Shown here one piece after another: positions 26,093 through 33,940 of a stretch of 35,572 nucleotides of DNA. Origin of the DNA: Sphingomonas elodea ATCC 31461 (GTDB lineage: Bacteria; Pseudomonadota; Alphaproteobacteria; Sphingomonadales; Sphingomonadaceae); the NCBI RefSeq assembly GCF_000226955.1, contig NZ_AGFU01000022.1, forward strand, positions 1 through 35,572. Reading direction: 5' to 3'. The notes below the pieces were generated by a model, which saw only the letters and a program-made list of their open reading frames with translations, ran no database searches and was not told the origin of the DNA. Each line of letters starts with the position of its first letter. Positions within the stretch are counted from its first letter, which is position 1. A program made the position numbers and the translations under genes.

Positions 26093-26811
26093 GCCCGCGT
26101 CACGCGGGGAACGAACAGATAGCCTTCGTTGCGCACGGTGCGGATGATCTCGTCGGCACCGGCGCGCAGCTTGCGGCGCAAACGGCTGACCTGCACGTCG
26201 ATCGCGCGGTCATAGGCATCGGAATCCGGGCCGCGTGCGGCTGCCAGCAGCGCCTCGCGAGTCAGCACCCGGCGCGGACGCTCGATGAACACGCGCAGCA
26301 CGGCGAACTCGCCATCGGTCAGGCCGACCAGCACGCCCTCGGGATCGAACAGCTCGTGGCTGCCCAGGTCGATGCGCCAGCCTTCGAAGGTATAGACATC
26401 GCCCGCCGGCGGCGCCGCGGTGGTGCCGCGCTTGCGCAGCGCCGCCCGCACCGTGGCCAGGATCTCGCGCGGACTGCACGGCTTGGGCAGATAATGGCCG
26501 GCGCCGACCTCAAGCCCCAGGATCCGGTCCTGCTCCTCGCCCAGCGCGCTCAGCAGGATCACGTCGGGACCATCGGCGGTGGCGATGCGACGGCAGGCGG
26601 ACAGGCCGTCCTCGCCCGGCATCATCACATCGAGAATCACCACGTCGACGGGCATCTTCTCGAGAATGGCGTCCATGTCGCGCGCGCTCGACGCCGTCTC
26701 CACTCGGTAGCCGCGCGCCCCGAGGCTGTTGGCCAGCAGCAGGCGGATATCGCGGTCGTCATCGACGACGAGCAGCGTGGCAGGATCGTCGGACGCGGGA
26801 TGGGTTGCCAT
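26089..26811 (-). CDS. OmpR-family response regulator
   Basis: This 240-aa protein has a receiver domain (LLVVDDDRDIR with acidic residues at 17-19, phospho-acceptor Asp61 in VVILDVMMPGEDG, and a Lys in LPKPCSP) and a C-terminal winged-helix Trans_reg_C domain ending in IRTVRNEGYLFVPRV. It binds DNA as a dimer on direct repeats once phosphorylated by its partner kinase, which overlaps it by ATGA. The ATG at 26811 starts the receiver domain at the normal distance. The ribosome-binding site AAGAG is about 12 nt away, rather far. Targets are unknown. Confidence 0.95.
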   Translation of the reverse strand: MATHPASDDPATLLVVDDDRDIRLLLANSLGARGYRVETASSARDMDAILEKMPVDVVILDVMMPGEDGLSACRRIATADGPDVILLSALGEEQDRILGLEVGAGHYLPKPCSPREILATVRAALRKRGTTAAPPAGDVYTFEGWRIDLGSHELFDPEGVLVGLTDGEFAVLRVFIERPRRVLTREALLAAARGPDSDAYDRAIDVQVSRLRRKLRAGADEIIRTVRNEGYLFVPRVTRA

Positions 26812-26879
26812 GATGATACTCGACTCTTGCACCTGAACGCCCCCGCTCGCCGCCCCTATGAACGTTCGGCGCGCAAGGT

Positions 26880-28193
26880 TCAACGTTCGCGCATCGGTCG
26901 CGCACCGAAGCTGACCAGGCTCTCCGCGCCATCCGCCGCTACGGCAGAAACGCCGACGAAGCTGTCGTCGACGATGATGCCCTTCAGCACGGTGCCGGTC
27001 TCGCTGCCCGCGACATCGACATGGTTGGTCCAGGCGGCGCTGTCCGCCGGGCGCCACCAGACGCGGTATTTGGCCGCACCCGGCACGGCGGGCCACTTCA
27101 CCGTCGTGTCGGTAGCCAGCGCACCGCTGAGGATCACCGGCTCCGGTGCGGCGGGCGCGCTCGCGAGACGACGCAGAGTCGCGACGTTGAGCGCGGTCAC
27201 CTTCGCCAGATAGGGAAAGTCCATGCGGTCGACCGTGTCGCCGTACGCCTTGCCACCCTCGGTGCGCAGGTCCTGGTGCTGGGCATCGTAATTCTCGACG
27301 CCGACCGAGAAGCGCACTGCCGGATAGCCCAGGGCGAGGAACGGCGAATGGTCCCCGCCGCGCCCGAAGCGGTCCGGGCGACGGACCATCAACACCTTGA
27401 GCCCCGCAGGATCGGTCGCCGCCACGCCGCGGATCGCCTTGGCGAGTGCGCGGCTGGGGCCGTCATCCTCGCCGCCATCGGCACGGCGGGCTTTGGTTTC
27501 GGCCAGCGTCTCCGAATCGCGCGCGCCTTCGGAGAAGACCCGCACCCGGTCTGCCACGCGGCGCCCGTCCTGGCCGATCGTATTGCCGACGATATCGTTG
27601 TTGAGCACCGCCGAGACGATCCAGCCCCGCTCCCTGGCGGTTTCGGCAAGCAGCTGGCCGCCGAACAAGCCCTGTTCCTCGCCCGAAAGTGCCGCGTAGA
27701 CGATGGTCGCCTTGAACTTGTGCTTCGAGAGCAGCCGCGCCGATTCGAGCACCAGCGCCACGCCCGAGGCATCGTCATTTGCGCCGGGGGCATCGGCGGT
27801 GGCGTTCATCACGTCGGTCACGCGGCTGTCGATATGGCCCATCACGATGACCACACGATTCGGCTCGCTGCCTCGCTGGATGCCGAGCACGTCAACGATC
27901 CGCACCCCGTTCGGTGCACGCGCGCCCTTGAACTCGCGCGCGACCTCGCTGGTCTCGATGCAGCCACCGCAGGCGGCGCCGATCTTCGACAACTCAGCCC
28001 CGAACCAGCGCCGCGCCGCGCCGATGCCGCGGGTGGGGTGGTCAGGATCGGACAGCGTGTGGCGCGTGCCGAAGCTGACCAGCTTCTCCACGCTCGCCTT
28101 CAGCCGCTGCGGATCGGGCCGGTCCTGCGCGGCGGCGGGAGTGGCGGCGGGCGTGGCGACAAGGGCGAGGGGCAAAAGAGCGAGGATGCGCAT
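26880..28193 (-). CDS. secreted M28-family zinc aminopeptidase
   Basis: This 437-aa enzyme has a Sec signal (MRILALLPLALVATPAATPAAA) and the M28 di-zinc site: His120 and Asp122 in MGHIDSR, Asp140 in GANDDASG, the Glu pair 172-173 in SGEEQGLFG, an Asp in NNDIVGN, and His in GGDHSPF. About 90 residues at the C-terminus (PEPVILSGALATDTTVKW...) look like a fibronectin-III-type domain. It removes N-terminal residues from peptides outside the cytoplasm. The open frame runs to 28550, but the start at ATG 28193 fits the signal peptide. It lies 35 bp after the universal-stress gene on the same strand. Confidence 0.92.
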   Translation of the reverse strand: MRILALLPLALVATPAATPAAAQDRPDPQRLKASVEKLVSFGTRHTLSDPDHPTRGIGAARRWFGAELSKIGAACGGCIETSEVAREFKGARAPNGVRIVDVLGIQRGSEPNRVVIVMGHIDSRVTDVMNATADAPGANDDASGVALVLESARLLSKHKFKATIVYAALSGEEQGLFGGQLLAETARERGWIVSAVLNNDIVGNTIGQDGRRVADRVRVFSEGARDSETLAETKARRADGGEDDGPSRALAKAIRGVAATDPAGLKVLMVRRPDRFGRGGDHSPFLALGYPAVRFSVGVENYDAQHQDLRTEGGKAYGDTVDRMDFPYLAKVTALNVATLRRLASAPAAPEPVILSGALATDTTVKWPAVPGAAKYRVWWRPADSAAWTNHVDVAGSETGTVLKGIIVDDSFVGVSAVAADGAESLVSFGARPMRER

Positions 28194-28228
28194 GGGCTTA
28201 TGCTGACGCGCTCGGCCGCCCGGGTCAA

Positions 28229-28684
28229 TCAGCTCAGCCGGTCGATCGCGTCCATGTCCAGCGAACCCGGAATGATCATCACCGGCACGGTGAGCTTGCC
28301 CGCATCCGCGCCGGTGAAGTGGGCGACCAGTTTGCCCGGTGCCCCGCTCGGCGCGGCCCCCAGCACCAGGGCGGCGATGTCGCCATTCGCCGCCAGCATC
28401 TCGCGCACCACCTTCGGGCCGTCGCCTTCGCGCACGGTGATCGAAGGGCTCAGCCCGGATTCGGCGAACAGCGTGCCCGCCGCGCGCATCACCAGCGCCT
28501 CGGCGCGTTCGCGCGCTTCCTCCTCGATCGTCGCCATCACGCCGCCCCATTGCACGAATTCGGGCGGGGGGATCAGCGCCAGGATTTCGACATTGCCGCC
28601 CGTCTTCGTCGCCCGCCGCGCGGCAAAGCGCAACGCGATCTCGGCCTCGGGCGAATCGTCGATCACCACCAGATAGGTGCGCAT
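28229..28684 (-). CDS. universal stress protein (UspA family)
   Basis: This 151-aa single-domain Usp starts MRTYLVVIDDSPEAEIALRF, with the Asp that contacts adenine. Near the end it has VLGAAPSGAPGKLVAHFTG, a variant of the G-2x-G-9x-G(S/T) nucleotide loop, so it may bind ATP. Usp proteins help survival under stress by poorly defined means. The ATG at 28684 has AAGGAAG 6 nt upstream. It is divergent from pdhC with 130 bp between starts. That gap holds a 7-bp GC hairpin (28726-28747) but no clear promoter consensus. Confidence 0.88.
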   Translation of the reverse strand: MRTYLVVIDDSPEAEIALRFAARRATKTGGNVEILALIPPPEFVQWGGVMATIEEEARERAEALVMRAAGTLFAESGLSPSITVREGDGPKVVREMLAANGDIAALVLGAAPSGAPGKLVAHFTGADAGKLTVPVMIIPGSLDMDAIDRLS

Positions 28685-28814
28685 GGGGAGCTTCCTTGCA
28701 ATCCTGCGTTCAGTGGACCGGCGCGGCCCCGCGCGCAAGAGCGGGGCTTGACCCTAGGGACGGCGGCGGCAAAGGAGAAGCCAGCCACCCCAGGACCAAA
28801 CGACGGGAACCTTC

Positions 28815-30113
28815 ATGGGAATCGAAATCAAGATGCCGGCACTTTCTCCCACCATGGAGGAAGGCACGCTTGCCAAGTGGCTCGTCAAGGAAGGCGACAC
28901 GGTGAAATCCGGCGACCTGCTTGCCGAGATCGAAACCGACAAGGCGACGATGGAATTCGAAGCGGTCGACGAAGGCGTGATCGGGAAGATCCTGGTCGCC
29001 GAAGGGACCGATAACGTAAAGGTCGGTACCGTGATCGCGGTGATCGCCGGCGAAGGCGAGGACGTCTCGTCCGCCACCGCCGCCCCCGCGCCGAGCCCGA
29101 CCCCTGCACCTGCGCCGGCCCCGGCTGCCAGCGCGCCCACGCCGACTCCGACCCCCGCCCCGGCAGCGCAGCCTGCCGCCGCGTCGGGTTCGCGCGTCAA
29201 GGCGAGCCCGCTCGCCCGCCGCATCGCCGCCGACAAGGGCGTTGACCTCGCCGGCGTGACCGGCTCGGGCCCGAACGGCCGCATCGTCAAGGCCGACGTC
29301 GAAGGCGCCAAGCCGGGTGCCGCTCCGGCCGCCCAGCCCGCCGCCGCCGCGCCGACGCCGACCGCCGCGCCTTCGGCTGCGCCCGCCGCTGCCGAGACCA
29401 AGGCGGTCTGGTTCGACGACTCGATCCCGCACGAGGAAGAGAAGCTCTCGAACATCCGCAAGACGATCGCGCGTCGCCTCACCGAGTCGAAGCAGACCGT
29501 TCCGCACATCTACCTCACGGTCGACATCCGCCTCGACGCGCTGCTCAAGCTGCGCGGTGAGCTCAACAAGGCGCTCGAAGCCCGCGGCGTGAAGCTGTCG
29601 GTCAATGATCTGCTGATCAAGGCGCTGGGCGTGGCACTTGCCCGCACGCCGAAGTGCAACGTCACCTTCACCGGCGACAAGCTGATCAAGTACAGTCGCG
29701 CCGACGTGTCGGTCGCGGTGTCGACGCCGACCGGCCTGATCACCCCGATCGTCAAGGACGCGGCGAACAAGAGCGTCTCGGCGATCGCGACCGAGATGAA
29801 GGACCTCGCCGCCCGCGCCCGCGAGGGCAAGCTGCAGCCGCACGAATATCAGGGCGGCACCGCCAGCCTGTCCAACATGGGCATGTACGGCATCAAGCAG
29901 TTCGAGGCGGTGATCAATCCGCCGCAGGGCATGATCATGGCGATCGGCGCGGGTGAGAAGCGCCCGTACATCATCGACGACGCGCTGGGCGTGGCGACGG
30001 TGATGAGCGCCACGGGCAGCTTCGACCACCGCGCCATCGACGGTGCCGACGGGGCCGAGATGATGAAGATCTTCAAGGAACTCGTCGAAGCCCCGATGGG
30101 CATGATCGCCTGA
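28815..30113 (+). CDS. pdhC: pyruvate dehydrogenase E2, dihydrolipoamide acetyltransferase
   Basis: This 432-aa E2 core subunit of the pyruvate dehydrogenase complex transfers acetyl groups to CoA. It has one lipoyl domain (1-80, lipoylated Lys43 in ETDKATMEF), an Ala/Pro/Thr linker, the E1/E3-binding domain (about 131-168, [15 protein letters not shown]), a second Ala/Pro linker, and the acetyltransferase domain ending with [14 protein letters not shown], which contains the catalytic His. The start ATG at 28815 follows GGGAA. The gene opens a plus-strand unit with a small membrane protein, a thioesterase and lpdA. E1 genes (pdhA/pdhB) are not in this window. Confidence 0.95.
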   Translation: MGIEIKMPALSPTMEEGTLAKWLVKEGDTVKSGDLLAEIETDKATMEFEAVDEGVIGKILVAEGTDNVKVGTVIAVIAGEGEDVSSATAAPAPSPTPAPAPAPAASAPTPTPTPAPAAQPAAASGSRVKASPLARRIAADKGVDLAGVTGSGPNGRIVKADVEGAKPGAAPAAQPAAAAPTPTAAPSAAPAAAETKAVWFDDSIPHEEEKLSNIRKTIARRLTESKQTVPHIYLTVDIRLDALLKLRGELNKALEARGVKLSVNDLLIKALGVALARTPKCNVTFTGDKLIKYSRADVSVAVSTPTGLITPIVKDAANKSVSAIATEMKDLAARAREGKLQPHEYQGGTASLSNMGMYGIKQFEAVINPPQGMIMAIGAGEKRPYIIDDALGVATVMSATGSFDHRAIDGADGAEMMKIFKELVEAPMGMIA

Positions 30114-30126
30114 TCGGAGCCGGGCG

Positions 30127-30351
30127 GTGCGCGTATTGATCGAGATTCTCCACATCGTCGCGGGCTTGCTCGCGGCGGTGGTGATCGCGTCGCTTGCCGC
30201 CTGGTCGTACCGCCGCGCCACCCACGACATCTGGCTGGTCGCCTATGTCGTGATGGTGGCGGTGGTGGCGATGGGCATCGGCCCCTTACGCCGTGCCTAT
30301 GCGGAAGACCGCGCCCGCTTGCACGGCAGCCAGGAGGCTCGGGATGATTGA
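30127..30351 (+). CDS. small membrane protein, 74 aa
   Basis: This is a GTG-initiated frame with CGGAG 7 nt upstream, starting 13 bp after the pdhC stop. Two hydrophobic helices (about residues 5-27 and 36-53) are joined by a short basic loop (SYRRATHD) and followed by a charged tail. The last 8 bp overlap the start of the thioesterase gene, so it is probably translated in the pdhC operon. I do not recognise a family and cannot assign a function. Confidence 0.7.
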   Translation: MRVLIEILHIVAGLLAAVVIASLAAWSYRRATHDIWLVAYVVMVAVVAMGIGPLRRAYAEDRARLHGSQEARDD

Positions 30352-30739
30352 TCAACAGGGCGGCCCGCCCGATCGCCAGCCGGCGATCCGGGTGACGACG
30401 ATGCCGGCCGATACCAACCCGTATGGCGACATCTTCGGCGGCTGGCTGATGAGCCAGATGGACATGGCGGCGGGGCTCTTCGCCTCGCGCTATTCGCGCG
30501 GCCGCGCGGTGACGGTGGCGGTGGAGGGGATGAAGTTCCACTCCCCCGTCGCGGTCGGCGACGAGGTCTCGGTCTATGCCGAGCTGGTCAAGGTCGGCCG
30601 CACCTCCATGACGATCGAGATCCAGGCCTGGCGGCGCGGCCGACATGTCGAGGAAAGCTGCCTGGTCACGCAGGCGCAGTTCGTGTTCGTCGCGGTCGAC
30701 GAGAACAAGCGCCCGCGGCCGGTGGAACAGATCGCGTAA
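30344..30739 (+). CDS. yciA: acyl-CoA thioesterase, YciA-type hotdog fold
   Basis: This 131-aa hotdog protein hydrolyses acyl-CoA thioesters; YciA-type enzymes act on a broad range. The catalytic segment is TNPYGDIFGGWLMSQMD (24-40), with the usual Asn-Pro...Gly...Gly-Gly and Asp40. It is followed by VAVEGMKFHSPVAVGDEV and a cysteine-containing strand. GGAGG is 6 nt before the ATG at 30344, which overlaps the small membrane protein by 8 bp. Placed between the E2 and E3 genes, it may protect the acetyl-CoA/CoA balance, but this is inference. Confidence 0.88.
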   Translation: MIDQQGGPPDRQPAIRVTTMPADTNPYGDIFGGWLMSQMDMAAGLFASRYSRGRAVTVAVEGMKFHSPVAVGDEVSVYAELVKVGRTSMTIEIQAWRRGRHVEESCLVTQAQFVFVAVDENKRPRPVEQIA

Positions 30740-30800
30740 CGACCGTGCGGAACTACGGCGTGCGATGCAATTCGCCGGTTCCGCACTATTTTCTCCCCAG

Positions 30801-30823
30801 CCCTCCCCTGAAAGCGGGGAGGG
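30801..30823. repeat. GC-rich hairpin between thioesterase and lpdA
   Basis: CCCTCCCC (30801-30808) and GGGGAGGG (30816-30823) form a perfect 8-bp stem with a 7-nt loop. It sits in the 102-bp gap before lpdA. It lacks a T-run, so it may stabilise or attenuate the message, or be a remnant of the palindromic repeats seen elsewhere in the window. Confidence 0.55.
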
Positions 30824-30841
30824 AGCAGAAGGAAGCAAGTC

Positions 30842-32239
30842 TTGGCTGAATCCTACGACGTCCTCGTTCTCGGCTCGGGCCCCGGCGGCTATGTCGCGGC
30901 GATCCGGGCGGCCCAGCTGGGCCTGAAGACCGCCATCGTCGAGCGCGAGCTGCTCGGCGGCATCTGCCTCAACTGGGGCTGCATCCCCACCAAGGCGCTG
31001 CTGCGCTCGGCGGAAATCTTCCACTATATGCAGCACGCCAAGGACTACGGCCTGATCGCCAACCAGATCAGCGCCGATCTGGACGCGGTGGTGAAGCGCT
31101 CGCGCGGCGTCGCCAAGCAGCTCAATCAGGGCGTCACGCACCTGATGAAGAAGAACAAGATCGCGGTGCACATGGGCACCGGCGTGCTGACCGCCAAGGG
31201 CAAGCTGACCGTCACCGCCGCGGACGGCAAGAAGACCGAGCTGGAAGCGAAGAACATCATCGTCGCCACCGGCGCCCGCGCCCGCGACCTGCCCTTCGCC
31301 AAGGCCGACGGCAAGCGCATCTGGACCTATCGCCACGCGATGACCCCCACCGAGATGCCGACCAAGCTGCTGGTCATCGGCTCGGGCGCGATCGGCGTGG
31401 AGTTCGCCAGCTTCTACAACGACATGGGCGCCAAGGTGACGATCGTCGAAATGCTCGACCGGATCGTGCCGGTGGAAGACAAGGACGTCTCCGCCCACCT
31501 CGAAAAGGCGTTCAAGAAGCAGGGGATGACCATCCTCACCCAGACCGGCGTCGAGAAGCTCGACGTGACGGCGACCGGCGTCAAGGCGTCGATCAAGGAC
31601 AAGGACGGCAAGGTCACCGTCGAGGAGTTCAGCCACGTCATCGTCGCGATCGGCATCGTCCCGAACACCGAGAATATCGGCCTCGAGACGCTGGGCGTGA
31701 AGACCGAGCGCGGCCATATCGTCACCGACGGCGCCTGCCGCACCAATGTCGAGGGCCTGTGGGCGATCGGCGACGTGACCGCGCCGCCCTGGCTCGCGCA
31801 CAAGGCCAGCCATGAGGGTGTGATCGCGGTGGAAGCGATCAACGGCGGCCACCCGCACGCGATGGACCCGCGCAACATCCCGGGCTGCACCTATTGCCAC
31901 CCGCAGATCGCCAGCGTCGGCCTCACCGAAGCCAAGGCCAAGGAAGCCGGCTACGAAGTCAAGGTCGGCAACTTCCCGTTCATCGGCAACGGCAAGGCGA
32001 TCGCGCTCGGCGAGCCGGAAGGCTTTGTGAAGACGGTGTTCGATGCCAAGACCGGCGAGCTGCTCGGCGCCCACATGATCGGCGCGGAAGTGACCGAGAT
32101 GATCCAGGGCTACACGATCGGCAAGACCGGCGAGCTGACCGAGGCGGAGCTGATGGAAACGGTGTTCCCGCACCCGACGATCAGCGAGACGATGCACGAG
32201 GCCGTGCTCGGCGCCTATGGCAAGGCCCTGCACATCTGA
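30842..32239 (+). CDS. lpdA: dihydrolipoyl dehydrogenase (E3)
   Basis: This 465-aa FAD-dependent enzyme reoxidises dihydrolipoamide of E2 with NAD+. It has the FAD Rossmann motif GSGPGGYVA (11-19), redox-active Cys42 and Cys47 in CLNWGCIPTK, the NAD-binding VIGSGAIGVEFASF, the second FAD motif (GLWAIGDVT) and the C-terminal HPTISETMHE with the active-site His-Glu pair. It starts at a TTG (30842) with GAAGGAAG 6 nt upstream; no ATG gives a complete FAD motif. It is the last gene before the terminator and serves the complex encoded with pdhC. Confidence 0.96.
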   Translation: MAESYDVLVLGSGPGGYVAAIRAAQLGLKTAIVERELLGGICLNWGCIPTKALLRSAEIFHYMQHAKDYGLIANQISADLDAVVKRSRGVAKQLNQGVTHLMKKNKIAVHMGTGVLTAKGKLTVTAADGKKTELEAKNIIVATGARARDLPFAKADGKRIWTYRHAMTPTEMPTKLLVIGSGAIGVEFASFYNDMGAKVTIVEMLDRIVPVEDKDVSAHLEKAFKKQGMTILTQTGVEKLDVTATGVKASIKDKDGKVTVEEFSHVIVAIGIVPNTENIGLETLGVKTERGHIVTDGACRTNVEGLWAIGDVTAPPWLAHKASHEGVIAVEAINGGHPHAMDPRNIPGCTYCHPQIASVGLTEAKAKEAGYEVKVGNFPFIGNGKAIALGEPEGFVKTVFDAKTGELLGAHMIGAEVTEMIQGYTIGKTGELTEAELMETVFPHPTISETMHEAVLGAYGKALHI

Positions 32240-32296
32240 TCGGAAGAAGGCAGGGAGCTGCTTCCCCGCCCCATAACCTGCGGCAGATGCCGCGCG

Positions 32297-32327
32297 GCGG
32301 CAGGCGGAGCGTTCCGCCTGCCGCTTT
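32297..32327 (+). terminator. intrinsic terminator after lpdA
   Basis: A perfect 12-bp stem, GCGGCAGGCGGA (32297-32308) with TCCGCCTGCCGC (32313-32324), has a 4-nt loop and is followed by TTT. It lies 57 bp after the lpdA stop and 69 bp before the next start. The stem is strong, the T-run short. Confidence 0.65.
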
Positions 32328-32395
32328 CGCGTGCGGCGGTGCTGGTCTAGACCCGTGTTCCTGCCCCTCCGAAGCCCACAGGTCGCCTCCGCCCG

Positions 32396-33871
32396 ATGTC
32401 CAGCAGCTTCTCGCGTTCCTCCTACGGCACTTCCCGGCGCGGGCGCGCGCTCGGCCGTACGCCGATCGGAACGCGGCGCAAGGCCGTCTCCGCGCTGATC
32501 GTCGCCGCATTGTTGGCGGGCATCAGCATCGCCTTCTTCTGGCCGGGGGTCGCCAGCTATGACAGCGTCGTCCAGTATCAGCAGGTGCTGCGCGGCGCAT
32601 ATGACGACTGGCACCCGCCCGCCATGGCCCGGCTCTGGGCCGTGGCGCATGGGCTGGGGTGGCGCGGCCAGGCGCCGCTGTTCGTCCTCCAGATGCTGCT
32701 GTACTGGAGCGGCCTCGCGCTGTTCGCCGGCGCACTGGCCCGGCGGGGACAGGCGATCGCAGCGCTGTTCGTGCTACTGCTCGGCATCTGGCCGCCGCTG
32801 CTCGGCTGGCAGATCGCGGTGCTCAAGGACGCGCAGATGGCCGGTGCGCTGGTCGCCGCGGCCGGTCTGGCGAGCTGGTGGCGGCTCGACGGGCGCCGGC
32901 TGCCTCTCTGGGCCACGGCGCTGGTGCTGCTGCTGCTCGGCTATGCGACGCTCGTGCGGTTCAACGCCGCCTTCGCCACCGTGCCGCTCGCCTTCGGCCT
33001 GCTCGGCGGCTTGCGCTGGGACCGGCCGCTGTTCCACGCCTCGCTGGTGCTGGCGACGACCGCCGCGGCGATCGGCCTGCTGACTCCGATCAACCAGCGC
33101 CTGCTGGAGGCCAAGCCGAGCGGGGTCGAACGGTCGCTGCCGCTGTTCGATCTGGCCGGCATCGCGCACCGCGCCGGGCCGGAGGCCGTCCCGCTGGTCC
33201 CCGCCCGGCTGTGGCGCCGGGCCGAAGCCAAGGGGTGCCTCACGCCGATCCTGTGGGACCCGATCGGCGACGAGGCCGCCTGCGGCTACATCGTCGATAC
33301 GATGCAGCGCGCTGCGCCGGGAGCGAAACTGCGAAACGCCTGGCTGCAGGGGATCGTCACCCATCCGCTCGCCTATGCCGGGCATCGCATCGCCCATTGG
33401 AACAGCGAGATGCGGGCGTGGATGCCCGCGACGATGCCGGGCACCGGCCCGCTCGCCCGTTCCGAGCCCAACACGCTGGGGCTGAGCTCGCCGGACAAGC
33501 GGATCAACGGGTTCCAGAAGGCGGGCTACACGCTGGCGAGCGGGGTCGCGGGCGCGCCGATCCTGTGGTTCGCGGCGGCGCTGGGCGTGCTGTTCTGCAC
33601 CTGGCCGGCGCGCGACGGCGCGGGCGGCGTGGCCGTGACGCTGACCCTGTCGGCGATCCTGACCGAGCTAGCGTTCGGCGTAGTCGGCGTCGCCTCCGAC
33701 TATCGCTACCATTGCTGGGCGATGCTCGCGTCGGGGCTGGCGCTGCTCGCCGCCACCGGCACCCGCGTATCGCCGCGTCGCGCGCTGGTCGCTACGCTGG
33801 GCGTGGCGGTGGTGGCGGCGGTGCTGTTCTACGCCCGCACGACCCTGCCGCCCGCCCTGCCGCCGGTGTGA
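32396..33871 (+). CDS. polytopic membrane protein, GT-C-like
   Basis: This 491-aa protein has an Arg-rich cytosolic start, then about 10-11 hydrophobic segments. The first periplasmic loop contains PGVASYDSVVQYQQVLRGAY and DDWHPP (residues about 50-74). Such Asp-containing loops are found in GT-C glycosyltransferases and related DUF6020-like membrane proteins. A large periplasmic loop with several conserved-looking Trp, Pro and Asn residues (about 270-365) precedes the last segments. Substrate and acceptor are unknown. ATG 32396 has no good ribosome-binding site, so the true start may lie slightly downstream. Confidence 0.7.
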   Translation: MSSSFSRSSYGTSRRGRALGRTPIGTRRKAVSALIVAALLAGISIAFFWPGVASYDSVVQYQQVLRGAYDDWHPPAMARLWAVAHGLGWRGQAPLFVLQMLLYWSGLALFAGALARRGQAIAALFVLLLGIWPPLLGWQIAVLKDAQMAGALVAAAGLASWWRLDGRRLPLWATALVLLLLGYATLVRFNAAFATVPLAFGLLGGLRWDRPLFHASLVLATTAAAIGLLTPINQRLLEAKPSGVERSLPLFDLAGIAHRAGPEAVPLVPARLWRRAEAKGCLTPILWDPIGDEAACGYIVDTMQRAAPGAKLRNAWLQGIVTHPLAYAGHRIAHWNSEMRAWMPATMPGTGPLARSEPNTLGLSSPDKRINGFQKAGYTLASGVAGAPILWFAAALGVLFCTWPARDGAGGVAVTLTLSAILTELAFGVVGVASDYRYHCWAMLASGLALLAATGTRVSPRRALVATLGVAVVAAVLFYARTTLPPALPPV

Positions 33872-33912
33872 ACTTCTCCTATTTTGTCGGAGTAGAATCC
33901 ATGGCATTAATC

Positions 33913-33934
33913 CCCTGAGAAAATCTCAGGGAGG
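33913..33934 (+). promoter_or_regulatory. hairpin overlapping the Shine-Dalgarno of the GH51 gene
   Basis: CCCTGAGA (33913-33920), AAA loop, TCTCAGGG (33924-33931) form a perfect 8-bp stem. The last three G of the stem are the first bases of GGGAGG (33929-33934), the ribosome-binding site for ATG 33941. When folded, half of the site is paired. This could limit translation or respond to temperature or binding factors. It could also be only a weak terminator of the preceding gene; no T-run follows. Confidence 0.45.
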
Positions 33935-33940
33935 ATGTCC

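Noticed and set aside
29080-29400. Repeat array in pdhC (Ala/Pro-coding)
   Set aside because: It is the normal flexible linker of E2 proteins, not a DNA repeat element or CRISPR.
29849-32650. 933-aa open frame on the minus strand
   Set aside because: It lies antisense to pdhC, the small gene, yciA and lpdA, all of which have strong family motifs; the translation is low-complexity His/Arg/Asp-rich.
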